Below, piece after piece: positions 53,470 through 64,000 of a stretch of DNA of 64,000 nt (positions are counted from its first letter, which is position 1; the number at the start of each line of letters is the position of its first letter). The position numbers and the translations under genes were made by a program. The notes beneath the pieces were generated by a model. That model was not told where the DNA came from. It saw only the letters and a program-made list of their open reading frames with translations, and did no database searches. The stretch is from Nematopogon swammerdamellus (lineage: Eukaryota; Arthropoda; Insecta; Lepidoptera; Adelidae). Location: positions 1,409,501 through 1,473,500 of the forward strand of contig OX336340.1 in NCBI GenBank assembly GCA_946902875.1, in the 5' to 3' direction.

Positions 53470-53831
53470 TAGGGTTCCGTATCCGGTACGGGACCCTATT
53501 ACTAAGCCTACGCCGTTTGTCTGTCCGTCCGTCCGTCTGTCTGTCCATCCGAGGGCTGCATCTCTTGAACCGTAATAGGTAGCCCGTTGAATTTTTTACG
53601 GAATATGTGTTATTATGGCCGATATAACAACAAATAATAAAAATAAGAAAAAGTAAAAATTCGCGCGGATCCCCATAGAAGAAACCAAAAAGTGTATGCG
53701 CGCGCGCCATCTACCGAATAGAGCGTGAAGCATTTTAACTAATCATGACATTTAACTAATATGAAGCATTTCATAACACGCCATAGATGGCGTGAATGGC
53801 GCTAACCATGACATGGCGATACGGAACCCTT
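53470..53831 (-). repeat. Family-G repeat, full copy
   Basis: TTAGGGTTCCGTATCCGGTA to ACATGGCGATACGGAACCCT. Confidence 0.6.
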
Positions 53832-54037
53832 ATAAATTCGGTCATGTGCCAGTGTCCGTCCGTCCGTCCGTCCGTGTCCGTTTGTCTGTCTGTCACAGAC
53901 TGTACCTCCTAAGAGGTTCGAGCTTCAAACTTGAAATGTTTGTAGATTGGTGGACACAGGAGGTCACGCACTTTTATATGTGAGCGACGTCAGGGGTCCT
54001 CAGCTTTAATTAATAGGGACAGCAAAACACTGTTTTT

Positions 54038-54436
54038 TTTTATGTAATCCGGTATGGGTGGCAGAGTTGGAGGGGCTAAAGCGCATGCTCCGACCAGCCA
54101 ATATCACCTCCGAGAAGGTAGGTGCCATACCGGAGACTTCCCTGGATTGCTGGCTATATTGGACTAGAAGAGAACACAACCGAAGCTGCTATGCGGCCAT
54201 CTTACATCCAGTACGATGGTACCAACCCAGTCGGCTACAATTGGAGCCTACCACCTAGTAAGGGGCAGGGAAGGGACCTACAGTTTTACACCGGTTCCGA
54301 ACGGTGAAGCAGCAGGTGTAGGTATGCACGTAAATTTTTTCGTCAGATAAAACTCATTGGTACACGCCAACGGGATTCGAACCTCGGACCTCTCGCATGA
54401 GAAGCCGATGCCCAAACCACTCGGCCACCCGCCGGT
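54038..54436 (-). mobile_element. SINE B, full copy
   Basis: Tail at the left (GTAATCCGGTATGGGTGG), tRNA-like head at the right (GGGATTCGAACCTCGGACC, CCACTCGGCCACCCGCCGG). Confidence 0.7.
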
Positions 54437-55046
54437 TTTGAAAATCTAAATCTGTCTTATGTCTGAATAAAGAAATAAATTAATAAATATTTTGAACAGG
54501 TTCAGCAGTTAGGCATCGATGAAAAGGTCTTTCAAAGCCTAGCTTAATAAAATTTTTAGAATTTTTTTTTTTTGCGTATTTATAAAGATTTGTAAAAAAC
54601 TATTTGCGCTTTCCAAGGCGTTTATTCCAAAACAAAAATCTTAATTATTCTAAAGAAAAATATTTAAGTAGGGATAATTAAGATTACATCGTCAAAGTCA
54701 AATTTCAGGATCTACATAAAAAAAATTATTACTAAACTTCTTCACAATAAATGAATGGAGCATGGAATTTGGAATGTATTTTAAATGTATTTTAAAATTC
54801 GTGTACTTCTTGAGACATCCTGTAGTAATCATTAATAAACCCACATTGGGGGCTATGTCTTCCTATGGCTGTGTCCTTATAGCCCATAAGCCCACCTCAT
54901 CGGACTTAAATATCCTACGAGGGTGTAAACACTTGAAGGATTTGCAAGTCCGACACAATGGCCTCAGATTGCAAGCGCAGGCTCTGACAGATGTACGAGA
55001 GGGGTTTTGCGGGTGAGTGGACCTCGAGTGGCTACTTGTAATTTTT
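54437..55046. other. No gene recognised
   Basis: Contains an 84-codon frame (54762-55016) without recognisable motifs. Confidence 0.35.
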
Positions 55047-55083
55047 AACCCCCGACGAAAAAAACGGAGGGGTGTTATAAGTT

Positions 55084-55124
<41 letters not shown>

Positions 55125-55985
55125 TGTCTGTGGCATCGTAGCTCCCAAACGGATGGACCGATTTGGATGCGGTTTTTTTTATTAGGAAGCTTGTTTAATC
55201 GGGATGGTTCTTAGCTATGTTTTTAATCAAGTAATAAAGTAATTAAGTAATAAAAAAAATAATTATCTTAAAAAGTGGACCGATTTGCATGCGGTTTTTT
55301 TTAAAAAGCTTCAAATAAAAGTTAAATTACAAATTTAAAAAACCCCCGACTCTTAAAAAGTCAAAAATAATTTCCGTTTACTTACTTAAAGGAGTCGGGG
55401 GACCGCTAAGTAAATTAAATATAAAGACTCAAAAGTTGCGCGGGAATTCACTTAGCGGTCTACCGACTCCTTTAAGTAAGTAAACGGAAATTATTTTTGA
55501 CTTTTTAAGAGTCGGGGGTTTTTTAAATTTGTAATTTAACTTTTGAAACGCTAAGTCGCGAGAGAAGGGCTGGAACCGCAGAGCATAAAAACAAATAGAG
55601 GTGGCGCGACGAAGTAGAGCATGAAGAACAGTGTAACTAAATACCTACCCATACAAATATGGGTTGTTATTTTATTTTTAATCCCCGACGCAGTTTAACG
55701 CGTGTGTGTATGTGTGGGTGTGTCTGTCTGTGGCACCGTAGCTTCCAAACGGATGGACCGATTTGGATGCGGTGCTTTTTATTAGAAAGCTGGTTTAATC
55801 GGGATGGTTCTTAGCTATGTTTGTAATTAAGTAATCAAAACAAATCTCTGAAAAAGTCGACCGATCTGCATGCGATTTTTTTAAAAAGCTTTAAATAAAA
55901 GTTTAATAAAAAATTTTAAAAACTCCGACCCTTAAAAGTTAACAATAATTTCCGTTTTCTTAAAGGAGTCGGGGGACCGCTTATA
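55047..55985 (+). repeat. Family-F repeats, two copies around a foldback
   Basis: 55047-55345 and 55676-55985 share CCAAACGGATGGACCGATTT, AATCGGGATGGTTCTTAGCT and the GGAGTCGGGGGACCGCT end. The first contains a (GT)n run (55088-55123). Confidence 0.6.
55317..55544. repeat. Foldback with 95-bp arms
   Basis: Arms 55317-55411 and 55450-55544 are almost perfect inverse copies (e.g. AATAATTTCCGTTTACTTAC against its complement), separated by 38 bp. Confidence 0.8.
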
Positions 55986-56004
55986 AAAGAAAAATAATTA
56001 TGGC

Positions 56005-56228
56005 AATTCGATTTCTAGTTTCCGAGAAATGCATAGAAACCCGAAAACCCGAATAATCGAAGCCCACATAGACTAACATATACGAATATTGTGCAATTCC
56101 AACGATATTACATACAATATACGGGTCGAATTGATAACCTACATTTTTGAGAAGTCGGTTAAAAACAGGCCAATTACGTGGTGGTACGGAACTCTCGGTG
56201 CGCGAGTCCGACTCGCACTTGGCCGGTG
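56005..56228 (+). repeat. Family-P repeat and a G end
   Basis: 56005-56140 is the uninterrupted P copy; 56183-56228 ends GTCCGACTCGCACTTGGCCG. Confidence 0.5.
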
Positions 56229-56324
56229 TTTATATTCTATGGCTAAAAATATAAATTCCTACAGAGAGGGGAGAAATGACTGGGGTCGGTGGAAACTTTC
56301 CTCAGATTTTACTGATACATGATT

Positions 56325-56640
56325 ATACCACACACGCTGTATCCCGACTATCCGGGCAATCAGAGTAATCGCCGTTGTGCGCCAGGAACTCGGGTAAATT
56401 ACAATAAAACACCGACCACTAAGTTTTGAAAAGTATTAGGACAGGATAACCTAGCAAGCAGTATAAGTAAGGCGCGAAGACTTACCCACTGCATGACTCG
56501 GTGGAAGGACCGTGCCAAGATGAGAGGTGGCTACCCTGTAGAGTAGACCTTTAGCGCTAATCTTAAAAGAGTACTTGCAGCACAACATATATTACTCTGC
56601 TCACCCCGATTGTCGGGATACAGCGTGTGGTATGTATGTG
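56325..56640 (-). repeat. Family-C pieces, facing each other
   Basis: 56325-56560 is inverse C; 56570-56640 is the forward 3' part (GATTGTCGGGATACAGCGTG). The ends converge. Confidence 0.5.
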
Positions 56641-56649
56641 TGTATGTAT

Positions 56650-56845
56650 TTTTTGATACCACCGTACTGGACGTAATATGGCCGCATAGCAGCTTCGGAT
56701 GTGTTCTCCTCTAGTCCAGTATAGCCAACAATTCAAAGGAAGTCTCCGGTATGGCACCTCCTCATATTGCAGCTGATATTGGTTGGTCGGCGCATGCGTT
56801 CTGGCCGCTCTGACTCAACCACCCGTACCAGATTGCAAAAAAAAA
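56650..56845 (+). mobile_element. SINE B, 5'-truncated
   Basis: TACCACCGTACTGGACGTAA to CTCAACCACCCGTACCAGAT and an A run. Confidence 0.6.
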
Positions 56846-56861
56846 ATCCGTGATAGATATA

Positions 56862-57322
56862 GCATAACGACCATTAAATTATTTCGTTTTTGATCTGTGA
56901 AATTAATATTGCTCGATCAAAATCACTGAATCGTATTGAAAAGTAATTTAGTATTTTTTTTATGGAAACTGACACGTTTGGCTACATCACCTACAACGTC
57001 CGTGATGTCAGCCCATAACACCGGGTGAACTATGTGACATGTCAGTGCTTCCCTTCGGTCATGCCGGCTACACTGAACTGAAAACACAAACTATTTACAT
57101 AGCCGTTTCGACCGACTTTTCATTCAGTAATATAAGAAGGGAGTCATATCCCTTAGTCGCCTTTTACGACATACACGGGGAGAAATGCAGTGGGGCTATT
57201 CTTTTAAAGTACCGGCCCCACACGGTACAATGTGGTATAGCATAACGACCATTAATTCCTCTGAACTGTGGAATTTAATGTTTCGCGATCAAAATCACTG
57301 AATCGTATTGAAAAGTAATGAG
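56862..57322 (+). repeat. Direct repeat of about 88 bp flanking a SINE D
   Basis: TATAGCATAACGACCATTAA..GATCAAAATCACTGAATCGT at 56866-56950 and again at 57236-57322, with the SINE D (56955-57232, minus) between. Too long for a target duplication. Confidence 0.6.
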
Positions 57323-57339
57323 ACGAACAGTTTCCAACA

Positions 57340-57654
57340 ATGATTAATACAGTATTGAAAACGTTTTTGCAAATTGTCAATTTCGCAACATGTATCTGGA
57401 ATCTGGAACAACGAGTCGCTATTGGATTAACTTCAGATAAATTGCCAACTCTGAAAATAAAATACGTTTATTCCCCTACCTGCTGCCTTTTCGATTGCGT
57501 TAAAAACAAATACAAAAACAAAATAAAAACTGTAAAACGACAGGACGTTGTAAAATGTAATTTATGTGAACAATACAAAGTTCAGAATACATTTACAACT
57601 AATCTATTAGCATTTTATTGCTCAGTCGATACCAACGATCTCATCTATAACTAA
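57340..57654 (+). CDS. Unassigned 104-codon ORF
   Basis: ATG-started. A basic middle (KNKYKNKIKTVKRQ) is followed by CNLCEQYK, a possible half zinc-binding motif; four other cysteines. It matches no repeat in the window. Could be an exon, a domesticated fragment or chance. Confidence 0.2.
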   Translation: MINTVLKTFLQIVNFATCIWNLEQRVAIGLTSDKLPTLKIKYVYSPTCCLFDCVKNKYKNKIKTVKRQDVVKCNLCEQYKVQNTFTTNLLAFYCSVDTNDLIYN

Positions 57655-57773
57655 TAGATGGGCCCTTCAGAGTGACATGCCATGACATACCCCTAGTGTT
57701 GCCGCTGTTATTTTTTCTGTGTCTTCTATAACTTGGCGATCTGTGTCGACACAATGAGCCAATATCCAGGTAT

Positions 57774-58127
57774 TTGGCGTCATCCGCCTGGGGGATTTCC
57801 TCTGTAAAACTTAAATTTACTCATTCGCCATTTTATATTTTATATTTTGTTAATTACAGAATTATTTTCTTGTACCTATATGGCTGTTATAAATGGACAA
57901 ATGAAATGACTGAATTTCATGAACAAACAATTTTTCCTCACACACAGTCAGCTTTCTTATCATGCAACACCAAGCATATCTTTTCACGGACCCATCCCGT
58001 TCTAACCGTTTTGAACGATGAAAAACGACGCAAAAGTGTCAGAGCTCCGGTCATATGGCAAGTTTACACAGTAGCAGCGGGGGCGTATCTAAGTAAGAGG
58101 AGGACGCATGCTTCTGTTTCATGCTGA
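57774..58127 (+). CDS. Unassigned 117-codon ORF
   Basis: Contains a good acceptor-like sequence (TTTTGTTAATTACAG, 57845-57859) within it, so a real exon could begin at 57860. The downstream part (PHTQSAFLSC, THPVLTVLNDEKRRKSVRAP) looks protein-like. No family recognised. Confidence 0.2.
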   Translation: MASSAWGISSVKLKFTHSPFYILYFVNYRIIFLYLYGCYKWTNEMTEFHEQTIFPHTQSAFLSCNTKHIFSRTHPVLTVLNDEKRRKSVRAPVIWQVYTVAAGAYLSKRRTHASVSC

Positions 58128-58631
58128 GTAGGCAATCGCTCCATCAATAGTTTTAGGTGAGATCGTTGGTTCATACCAACAATCTACAGAAGTAGCGATA
58201 AATACTTAACCGGAAAGTACAACGACATTTGTTCAATAAATGTAAATACTTGGATGCGTCGCGACGTGCGCGCAATAGGAATTATGAAAACCTATGAATT
58301 TGCAACAACATTGTCACGTTAGAATGCTAAAGGTTTTGTTGAATAAAATGTTTTTAAATCGACTACTACATGCTAAGAGATAGTTAACTTCTTATTAAAC
58401 TTTTGTGTATTTCTTCCAGTATGCCTTCTATATACAACTTATTAGTGTAAGAGCGTGTACACATGTGAGTGGAAGAGTCGGGAAGGGACGCGATTAGAAT
58501 CAATTGGTTTTATTTTGATGAGTATGAAATAGTCGGTTTTCATAGGTCTGCATCAATCCTGCGGTGTTGATTACCCGGTCGGTAGCCTCATAAGAGAATG
58601 TATTGATTTCATAAAACATTATCATGATAAT

Positions 58632-58962
58632 ATAGTGACAAGGATTGAGAAAGCAATGCTTCTGTGGTTTGGTCATGCATGTTGGAACAATGAATGATAG
58701 GAGACTAACGAACGAAATTTATGGAGCGAATGTGAGTGAAAGAGTCGGGAAGGGTCGCCCTACACGCGTACCTGGACCAGATCAGGCATGCTCTCAAAAA
58801 GGGTTAAGTGCGTAGTACCCGTAACCATCATTCTCGTTGCCCGTAACCGACGAGCATGTATGAAGAACATAATGAGAGTGGAAGGGGCGACAGAGGTGTG
58901 TCAGGATCGTGGCACGTGGAGATGCGTCGTCTCTGCCTACCCCACTGGGAAACAGGCGCTTA
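58632..58962 (+). pseudogene. LINE C-terminal tail
   Basis: GTGACAAGGATTGAGAAAGC..CGTACCTGGACCAGATCAGG..GTCTCTGCCTACCCCACTGG; frameshifted copy of the 46700 family. A separate scrap lies at 58459-58490. Confidence 0.6.
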
Positions 58963-59042
58963 GTGCATGGCATGTAGTATTAGTTACTAGTTTCTTTGTG
59001 ATTTTATAGAAAAAGTGATTTTATAGAAAATTCAAGTGCCTT

Positions 59043-59112
59043 GTTTCCACACCGCTGAAGACCGGGAGGACTGGAGGAAAATTGGAGAGGCGTATGTCCA
59101 GCAGTGGACGCT
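59043..59112 (+). mobile_element. RTE-type LINE 3' end
   Basis: Encodes AEDREDWRKIGEAYVQQWT, the characteristic RTE C-terminus. Confidence 0.65.
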
Positions 59113-59129
59113 TACACGCTGACTGACTG

Positions 59130-59560
59130 ACCCGTGTTTCCATACAGAGCGCTCTTGATTGCATAACCATCTAGCGGTTATTTTAAGATATCTATGATTC
59201 CAGAGGACCGTTAGAAAGATATTAGAGTTGCGTCCCCAAACTGCACCCTCGAAGTAGTCTCGAGTACACAGCTGAAGTGAAATAGATCGCAGCCATTAAC
59301 AATCATTCCTGACCCGTGGAGCAGACAGCGAGTGCGGACCCGCTCACCCGCTGCAGGCATTCCGGCGACTTAGCATACATTAGCATGAGCAAACGCCTCT
59401 CCGAGGCGCGAGACCGGAATTAATGAGGTGCATCAATCAAAAACGCCAGCCATTCGTTAGGGACGGAAAAACGATAGGCGAGGTTAGTTCTGAATAAAAT
59501 GTCACTTAGCCTACATGCTCGCTTTGTGTTTGCTGATGTTCTTTTCTATATTAAGACGTC
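59130..59560. other. Unique, non-repeat sequence
   Basis: Higher complexity than its surroundings around 59310-59490 (TTAGCATGAGCAAACGCC, GGAATTAATGAGGTGCATC). No frame or repeat match; possibly a conserved non-coding element. Confidence 0.25.
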
Positions 59561-59599
59561 TGGCACCACGCACATATTTTATGTCCTTGCACAACTGCA

Positions 59600-59757
59600 A
59601 CTAACAATACAACAAACTCTCATTTAATTTTCCGCACTACCCATCTACCCTACTCACAATCCCAGGCATTACTGGCAGATAATGTCTTTAGGCTTTAAGT
59701 CCGCCTTTTGTCACTTTTTGTGCAATAAAGTATATATTCATTCTTTCTTTCTTTCTA
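59600..59757 (+). mobile_element. LINE 3' end
   Basis: TAATGTCTTTAGGCTTTAAG, TTTTGTGCAATAAAGTATAT and a TTCT run resemble the 3' termini of non-LTR elements; a similar end is near 49620-49665. Confidence 0.4.
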
Positions 59758-60499
59758 ACAATCCGAATGTGGACAATCGTTTCTCAAAATCGTTTGTCGT
59801 ACGGCTATAGTGGGCAAAAATAAAACAGGAGCGGGGAGGCTCGTGGCTTAGGAATTCGGAAAGAGCCAATCACAAGCCTGCACTTCTTGTCAGGTGCATA
59901 GAGTGATCCATAGACAAATGCCTGTAAGACTTTATGAGCGACTTGAGTGGCTAGGAGATCACGGACACGCCACGTGGGGCAGTGGTATTTCCCTAAAAAT
60001 CCCACAGCACCGTGGGGCAGCAGTGGTTTCAATGTAATGGCGTCGAGGTGTTGGAATGACCTTCTTCCACCAGTCAGGGCATTGAGGTGTACCAATGTGT
60101 TAAAAAAAAGCTGAAATCGGCACTCTTGTTAGCACAAAAGGCCCATTGACGATTAAAAAAAAAAAATTTATGTTTTGTCGTTTTATGTATCTCTTTTCTA
60201 ATTTTATTTATTGCTGCATTGTATTTAGTTATATCATTTTATTGTGTTGTTCTTTTTTGTATTATTCTGTTTTTGTTATCCTTTGTGTTATTATAAGGTA
60301 TTATTTTTAAGTTGTTATTTATAGTGTTAGTCATTTGTTTGTTCATAGATAGAAAAAGGTACTGTGCTTATGTTAGTGTTTTATTTATTTATTTTCACAT
60401 TTTTACCATATTTATATTAATTTTACATATTTTATAATATTATACAAAAACTTATAAAAATACACAAAATTAATAAAAATCTAAATAAAAACGGTAAAT

Positions 60500-61110
60500 A
60501 TCCGCCGGCGGCGGGAGGCAGGCCTCCAAGCACGCCGGCGGGTGCAGGCCGTGGCTACGGAGTTCTCCGAGACGACGCGAGGCAAGCTACGAGCGATAGG
60601 TGGTGGTACTAGACACGTAGGCCACCACCACCCCCATCTCGGAGAGCTCCGTATCCGCCGGGCTGCGGGGCGACGTCACGCAGCTCTTCTATACTTGAAA
60701 GGCCTCTTGCGTACGTCGCTGTGGCGCACGGCGCTGCACCGGTAGCGGAGGCTGCAAGCGGGCGGGACACAGGGCCGCGATAGCCCCAAGCTAACCGGTG
60801 GCGGCGGACTTCGTCCCGTCGTAGCTGGTGTGGCGGGGCGCGTCCCTGGTTCGCCACCCTCACCGGCAGACGCGGGCGATGGAGTAGCAAACCGTGGTGG
60901 ATTGTGTGCGCTGCTGGTGTTGAAAGAAGCGGCAGGTCTTGTCACTGGATCCTCCGGCCACACCGCGAGGAGGGCGAGGCCTCGGGAGAGGCGCTGCGCT
61001 GTTGACTCGGACGCGTTGCATCACTGGTCCCTCCTCTGACACAGCGGGGTGGTGAGGCGCTGAGGCGGTGTCGCCCGTATTCCGCTGCCGAGGCTGTCGA
61101 CGACTAGTTT
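60500..61110. other. GC-rich island, no clear product
   Basis: About 600 bp of high GC with frames on both strands but no recognisable domain. Followed by AT-rich sequence ending GACAATAAACAACATTTTTC plus (TTTC)n, which suggests the 3' portion of a GC-rich retroelement. Confidence 0.35.
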
Positions 61111-61663
61111 TATAAAATTTTCATTTTTCCGGAGAAAATTTTTTCACCCTGTCAGTCTGACAGCTTTTCTCCTTTTTATTTATTATTATTACTCTGGGCC
61201 CATCTGAAATACAGCGCTATAGGTCGCCTTGTGCACCTATAGCACATGCTGAGATGGGTCCATATTGTCATTAATTGTGTATTAATTTAGGTTTTGCTTG
61301 TATAATTTCATGTTTTTTTGTAATGTTTTCTTTTTTTTTGTTATGATCTTTAATGACAATAAACAACATTTTTCTTTTTCTTTCTTTCTTTCTTTCACAA
61401 GGACGCTTTTGCACGTCCGAGCTGTCTGTCTTCTTAGCAGTAAAGTGTGTAGTTGCGCATTTGTACAAAAGAAAATGCCATAATATGTTTAAAATATTTG
61501 GAATCTACGCTACAAGGTTCAATATTTTCATGTCTCAAGCTCTAATCTTACTTATGTACTTAATATGTGAAAATTTTGTATTACCTTGTTGTTCTAGATG
61601 TAAATTCCTGTTCGTTTTTCCAAATTCGAAAAAAAAATCTTCGTTTTTTGGGTTTAGTCCTTG

Positions 61664-61945
61664 TTGTTTATTTATTGTTTATTGTATAATTTCATCCATA
61701 GGTAGGTAACCTACGCTTGGACATGTCGAAAATTCCGCCAGTTCTAAATTCAATGCGAAGAAGAACTGACAAACAAACTTCGCAAGTCACAATGTTTTGT
61801 TAGTACCTTATAAGTATTATATTATAGTAACTTACAAATAATTAACCCATACTACCGCTCACAGGAGCATTAATATTTACAGCATAAACATGAATACTGA
61901 AGAATTTGACCACACTGCCTATTTAAATTACCTATATCTGGTGTA
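61664..61945 (+). repeat. Family-M repeat, uninterrupted copy
   Basis: TACGCTTGGACATGTCGAAA, AAGAAGAACTGACAAACAAA, TAATTAACCCATACTACCGC; the intact version of the split copy in esterase intron 1. Confidence 0.6.
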
Positions 61946-62370
61946 TAGTGCCATCGTCAATTTTGATACTTCATATTATATCAAGTCAAAAAATAAATAA
62001 AAATTAGTTTACATTTATTACAAAGAGATGTAATAAGCAGTTTTGCAGCGCTGTTTGATGAAGAGACGTGTTTTTGGCTGCGTCTGACTGTTTTCATTTG
62101 ACCGACTGTTGGTTGGTGGACCATCCGTGTCGGTTCTCTATATCTCTATACAAATTTTACTAAAACACAGATTGTGTCAATTTACACATATTTACACACG
62201 AGCTCATACTCTCATTCAATACTTGTCACAACATCCGACATATGCAACCAAATCTAAACGTGTTCACGAGTAGACACTACTTGCAGACTAGCTAGCTAGC
62301 CAGGTGCCAAAGAATTGAAAAGAGAAGAAGTGTCACTTCCGCTATCTTACTTTGTGGGAAATTTTAAACC
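61946..62370. other. No gene seen
   Basis: AT-rich unique sequence. Confidence 0.35.
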
Positions 62371-62374
62371 GGAT

Positions 62375-62585
62375 TTACACCACCGCACTGGATGAAGATC
62401 GGTTGATTCTGTGAAAATAGTTCCTATTTTTGGTCCAGTTCAGTGTAGCCGGCACGACCAAGGGGAAGCACTGACATGGCAGCCAGTTCACCGAAGTGTG
62501 ACGAGCTGACATTTCGTGGTCGTGTAATGATTCGGTAGAAGGACCGTGCCAAGGTGACTATCTTCTCGCCCTTTAGCACGACAAC
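62375..62585 (+). mobile_element. SINE A/C chimera
   Basis: A-type body (TCCAGTTCAGTGTAGCCGG..AGCACTGACATGGC) passes directly into C-type body (TAGAAGGACCGTGCCAAGGT, CGCCCTTTAGCACG). Confidence 0.55.
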
Positions 62586-62633
62586 AAAGATTTTATTGAT
62601 TTTTATTGATTTATTTATTATACTAGCTTTTTC

Positions 62634-62760
62634 CCGCGGCTTCGCTCGCGGTAGACTCAGTTTAATAGCAAATCCGATTTAAAAGCAAATATGACAATAA
62701 ACTATCGCTTCTCTTTTATTATCTCACTCTATCCCGTCCATACCATACTTTCTTTGGTAC
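62634..62760 (-). mobile_element. Helitron 3' end
   Basis: Reverse complement ends GCGAAGCCGCGGGAAAAAGC then TAGT; matches the right end of 46449-47183. Confidence 0.55.
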
Positions 62761-62826
62761 TGCTAGTCGTCAAGGCTGCCTTATTTAGGCGTGTGTGCGG
62801 TGCTGCCTTTTAGGGAGGCGATGGGT

Positions 62827-62880
62827 CGAGGTGTCGAGGGGTCGAGGGGTCGAGGGGTCGAGGGGTCGAGGGGTCGAAGG
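62827..62880 (+). repeat. 8-bp minisatellite (GTCGAGGG)n
   Basis: Six near-perfect GTCGAGGG units. Confidence 0.75.
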
Positions 62881-63072
62881 TCGTTTTATTAAAGCGAAAA
62901 TCACGAGAATCGGACAATTCTGAGATGAGCCAAACGGGTTCGAACCAGTATGAGCCCGCGGAACTAAAATTTAATAAATTGAATTAGTTTAGGCGCGTGT
63001 TGGTTCCATGTCCGACAGATGTCCAGAAGAACCGATCGGCCTAGGGTAGGTACCTAAGCTTTTTGATGTTTT

Positions 63073-63400
63073 TTATGTAATCCGTTATAGGTGGCCGAGT
63101 CGGAGAGGCCAAAGCAAATGCTCCGACCAGCCAATACCTCCAAGAAGGTAGGTGCCATACCGGAGACTTCCCTGGATTGCTGGCTATACTGGACTAGAGG
63201 AGAACACAACCGAGGCTGTTATGCGGTCATCTTACATCCAGAACGGTGGTATCAACCCAGTCGGCTACAATTCGAGCCTACCACCTAGTAATGAGCAAGG
63301 GAAGGGACCTACAGTTTTACACCATTTCCGAACGGTGAAGCAGCAGGTGTAGGTGTATTTTTTTCGTTAGAAAAAACTCATTGGCAGACGCCCACCGGAT
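63073..63400 (-). mobile_element. SINE B, head-truncated
   Basis: TTATGTAATCCGTTATAGGT to AAAAACTCATTGGCAGACGC. Confidence 0.65.
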
Positions 63401-63723
63401 TACACATTTGCACATTGTATAGGATGAAAATAAAATGGTATGAAAATGAATTGTAAGTAAATTGTATGTACATAATATTATTATTATGAGCTTCTCCTTT
63501 TGAATTATTATTCTGTGACAGATAACGGCCCGATGCAAAGCGTGCGCTCGGTGGAGGCGACACGTGACAGCCAATCGAAATATGAAACAGCCCGCTTCCC
63601 ACAAATCACGACGACGTATTCCAAATTTGAAATGTGACACTCGGATATACCTAACCGTTATTATTATGAAATTGTGCAAATAGAGTTAGTAGGTACTTGC
63701 AGAGAGTAGTAGATAATATAGCT

Positions 63724-63890
63724 TCGTCGAAACGGCTATGTAAATAGTTAGTGTTTTCCGTCCAGTTCAGTGTAGCCGACATGAAATGAAGGGAAACACT
63801 GACATGGCACCTAGTTCAGTCGGTGTTATGGGCTGACATCAAGGATGTTGTAGGTGATGTAGTCAGCCGTGTCAGTTTGCATAAAACAAA
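63724..63890 (+). mobile_element. SINE A tail part
   Basis: CGTCGAAACGGCTATGTAAA to GTGTCAGTTTGCATAAAAC. Confidence 0.65.
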
Positions 63891-64000
63891 AAACTTTTAA
63901 ACGAGTAATATGTGGAGTTCCTCTGTCATAAGCGGTAACTCTTCGCATAATGCTGCGACAAGGCGGATGCTTGATCGCACTGGCATCTAGCAATAATTTC

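Noticed and set aside
60609..60963. Minus-strand Pro/Ala-rich ORFs in the GC-rich island
   Set aside because: Overlapping frames on both strands are expected in GC-rich DNA; no domain is recognisable.

Overview
The window looks like a stretch of lepidopteran (moth or butterfly) nuclear DNA. The reasons are an AT-rich background, an interstitial run of the insect telomere unit CCTAA, very dense SINE, Helitron and LINE fragments of types common in Lepidoptera, and one spliced insect-type carboxylesterase gene. Only one host protein-coding gene can be supported with confidence. No convincing functional tRNA or rRNA gene and no CRISPR array was seen.

The gene lies on the + strand at 28953-38882. 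It has seven exons whose splice sites and phases all agree, and they predict a 1609-residue secreted or surface protein with a signal peptide, THREE complete carboxyl/cholinesterase domains in tandem and a hydrophobic C-terminal tail that may be a GPI signal. Exons 3 and 5 are fusion exons: each reads without a stop from the C-terminal end of one esterase domain into the N-terminal end of the next. Exons 3+4 and 5+6 form a 1975-bp tandem duplication that is almost identical, introns included. The cassette is phase-symmetric, so skipping one or two copies would still give an in-frame two-domain or one-domain esterase. Domain 1 carries Ser/Asp/His at the triad positions; domains 2 and 3 carry Ser/Glu/His. 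A TATA box and a cluster of GATA sites precede exon 1, and a polyadenylation signal follows exon 7.

The remainder is a layered repeat landscape. 0-5 kb: a Harbinger-like MITE (22-362, TTA duplications), a SINE inserted in an older repeat, and a 2.6-kb hAT-like element (1873-4479, 8-bp duplications) holding a Helitron, a SINE and tandem Helitron ends. 5-14 kb: SINEs, an inverted repeat pair, and a Jockey-like LINE that inserted into a SINE with a twin-priming inversion (10104-12020). 14-28 kb: an internally deleted mariner (15428-16346), a Helitron with nested insertions, LINE tails, a CpG-rich orphan exon candidate near 26.9 kb and a telomere-like run at 28.37 kb. 28.9-39.2 kb: the esterase gene, with a 377-bp MITE and several SINEs in intron 1. 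39-64 kb: a 320-codon retroelement-type ORF (40012-40974, minus), a Helitron with a LINE inside, a dyad-rich tandem array (47.6-48.3 kb), a 128-bp palindromic MITE inside a LINE tail (49754-49881), a 95-bp-arm foldback (55317-55544), two unassigned ORFs (57.3-58.1 kb) and a GC-rich island (60.5-61.1 kb).

The SINEs form one modular system. Three kinds of head (a tRNA/5S-rRNA-like chimera, a tRNA-Leu/Ser-like head, and an unidentified 'GTGTGGGGCC' head) are combined with related central domains and tails; the same unidentified head also fronts a different body. Repeat family letters used below: A = 5S/tRNA-headed SINE; B = tRNA-Leu/Ser-headed SINE; C = unidentified head with its own body; D = C head on an A body; E, H, M, N, P, Q, K, F, L = other repeats; G = the repeat with a GTCT/GTCC-rich stretch ending 'CACTTGGCCGG'.
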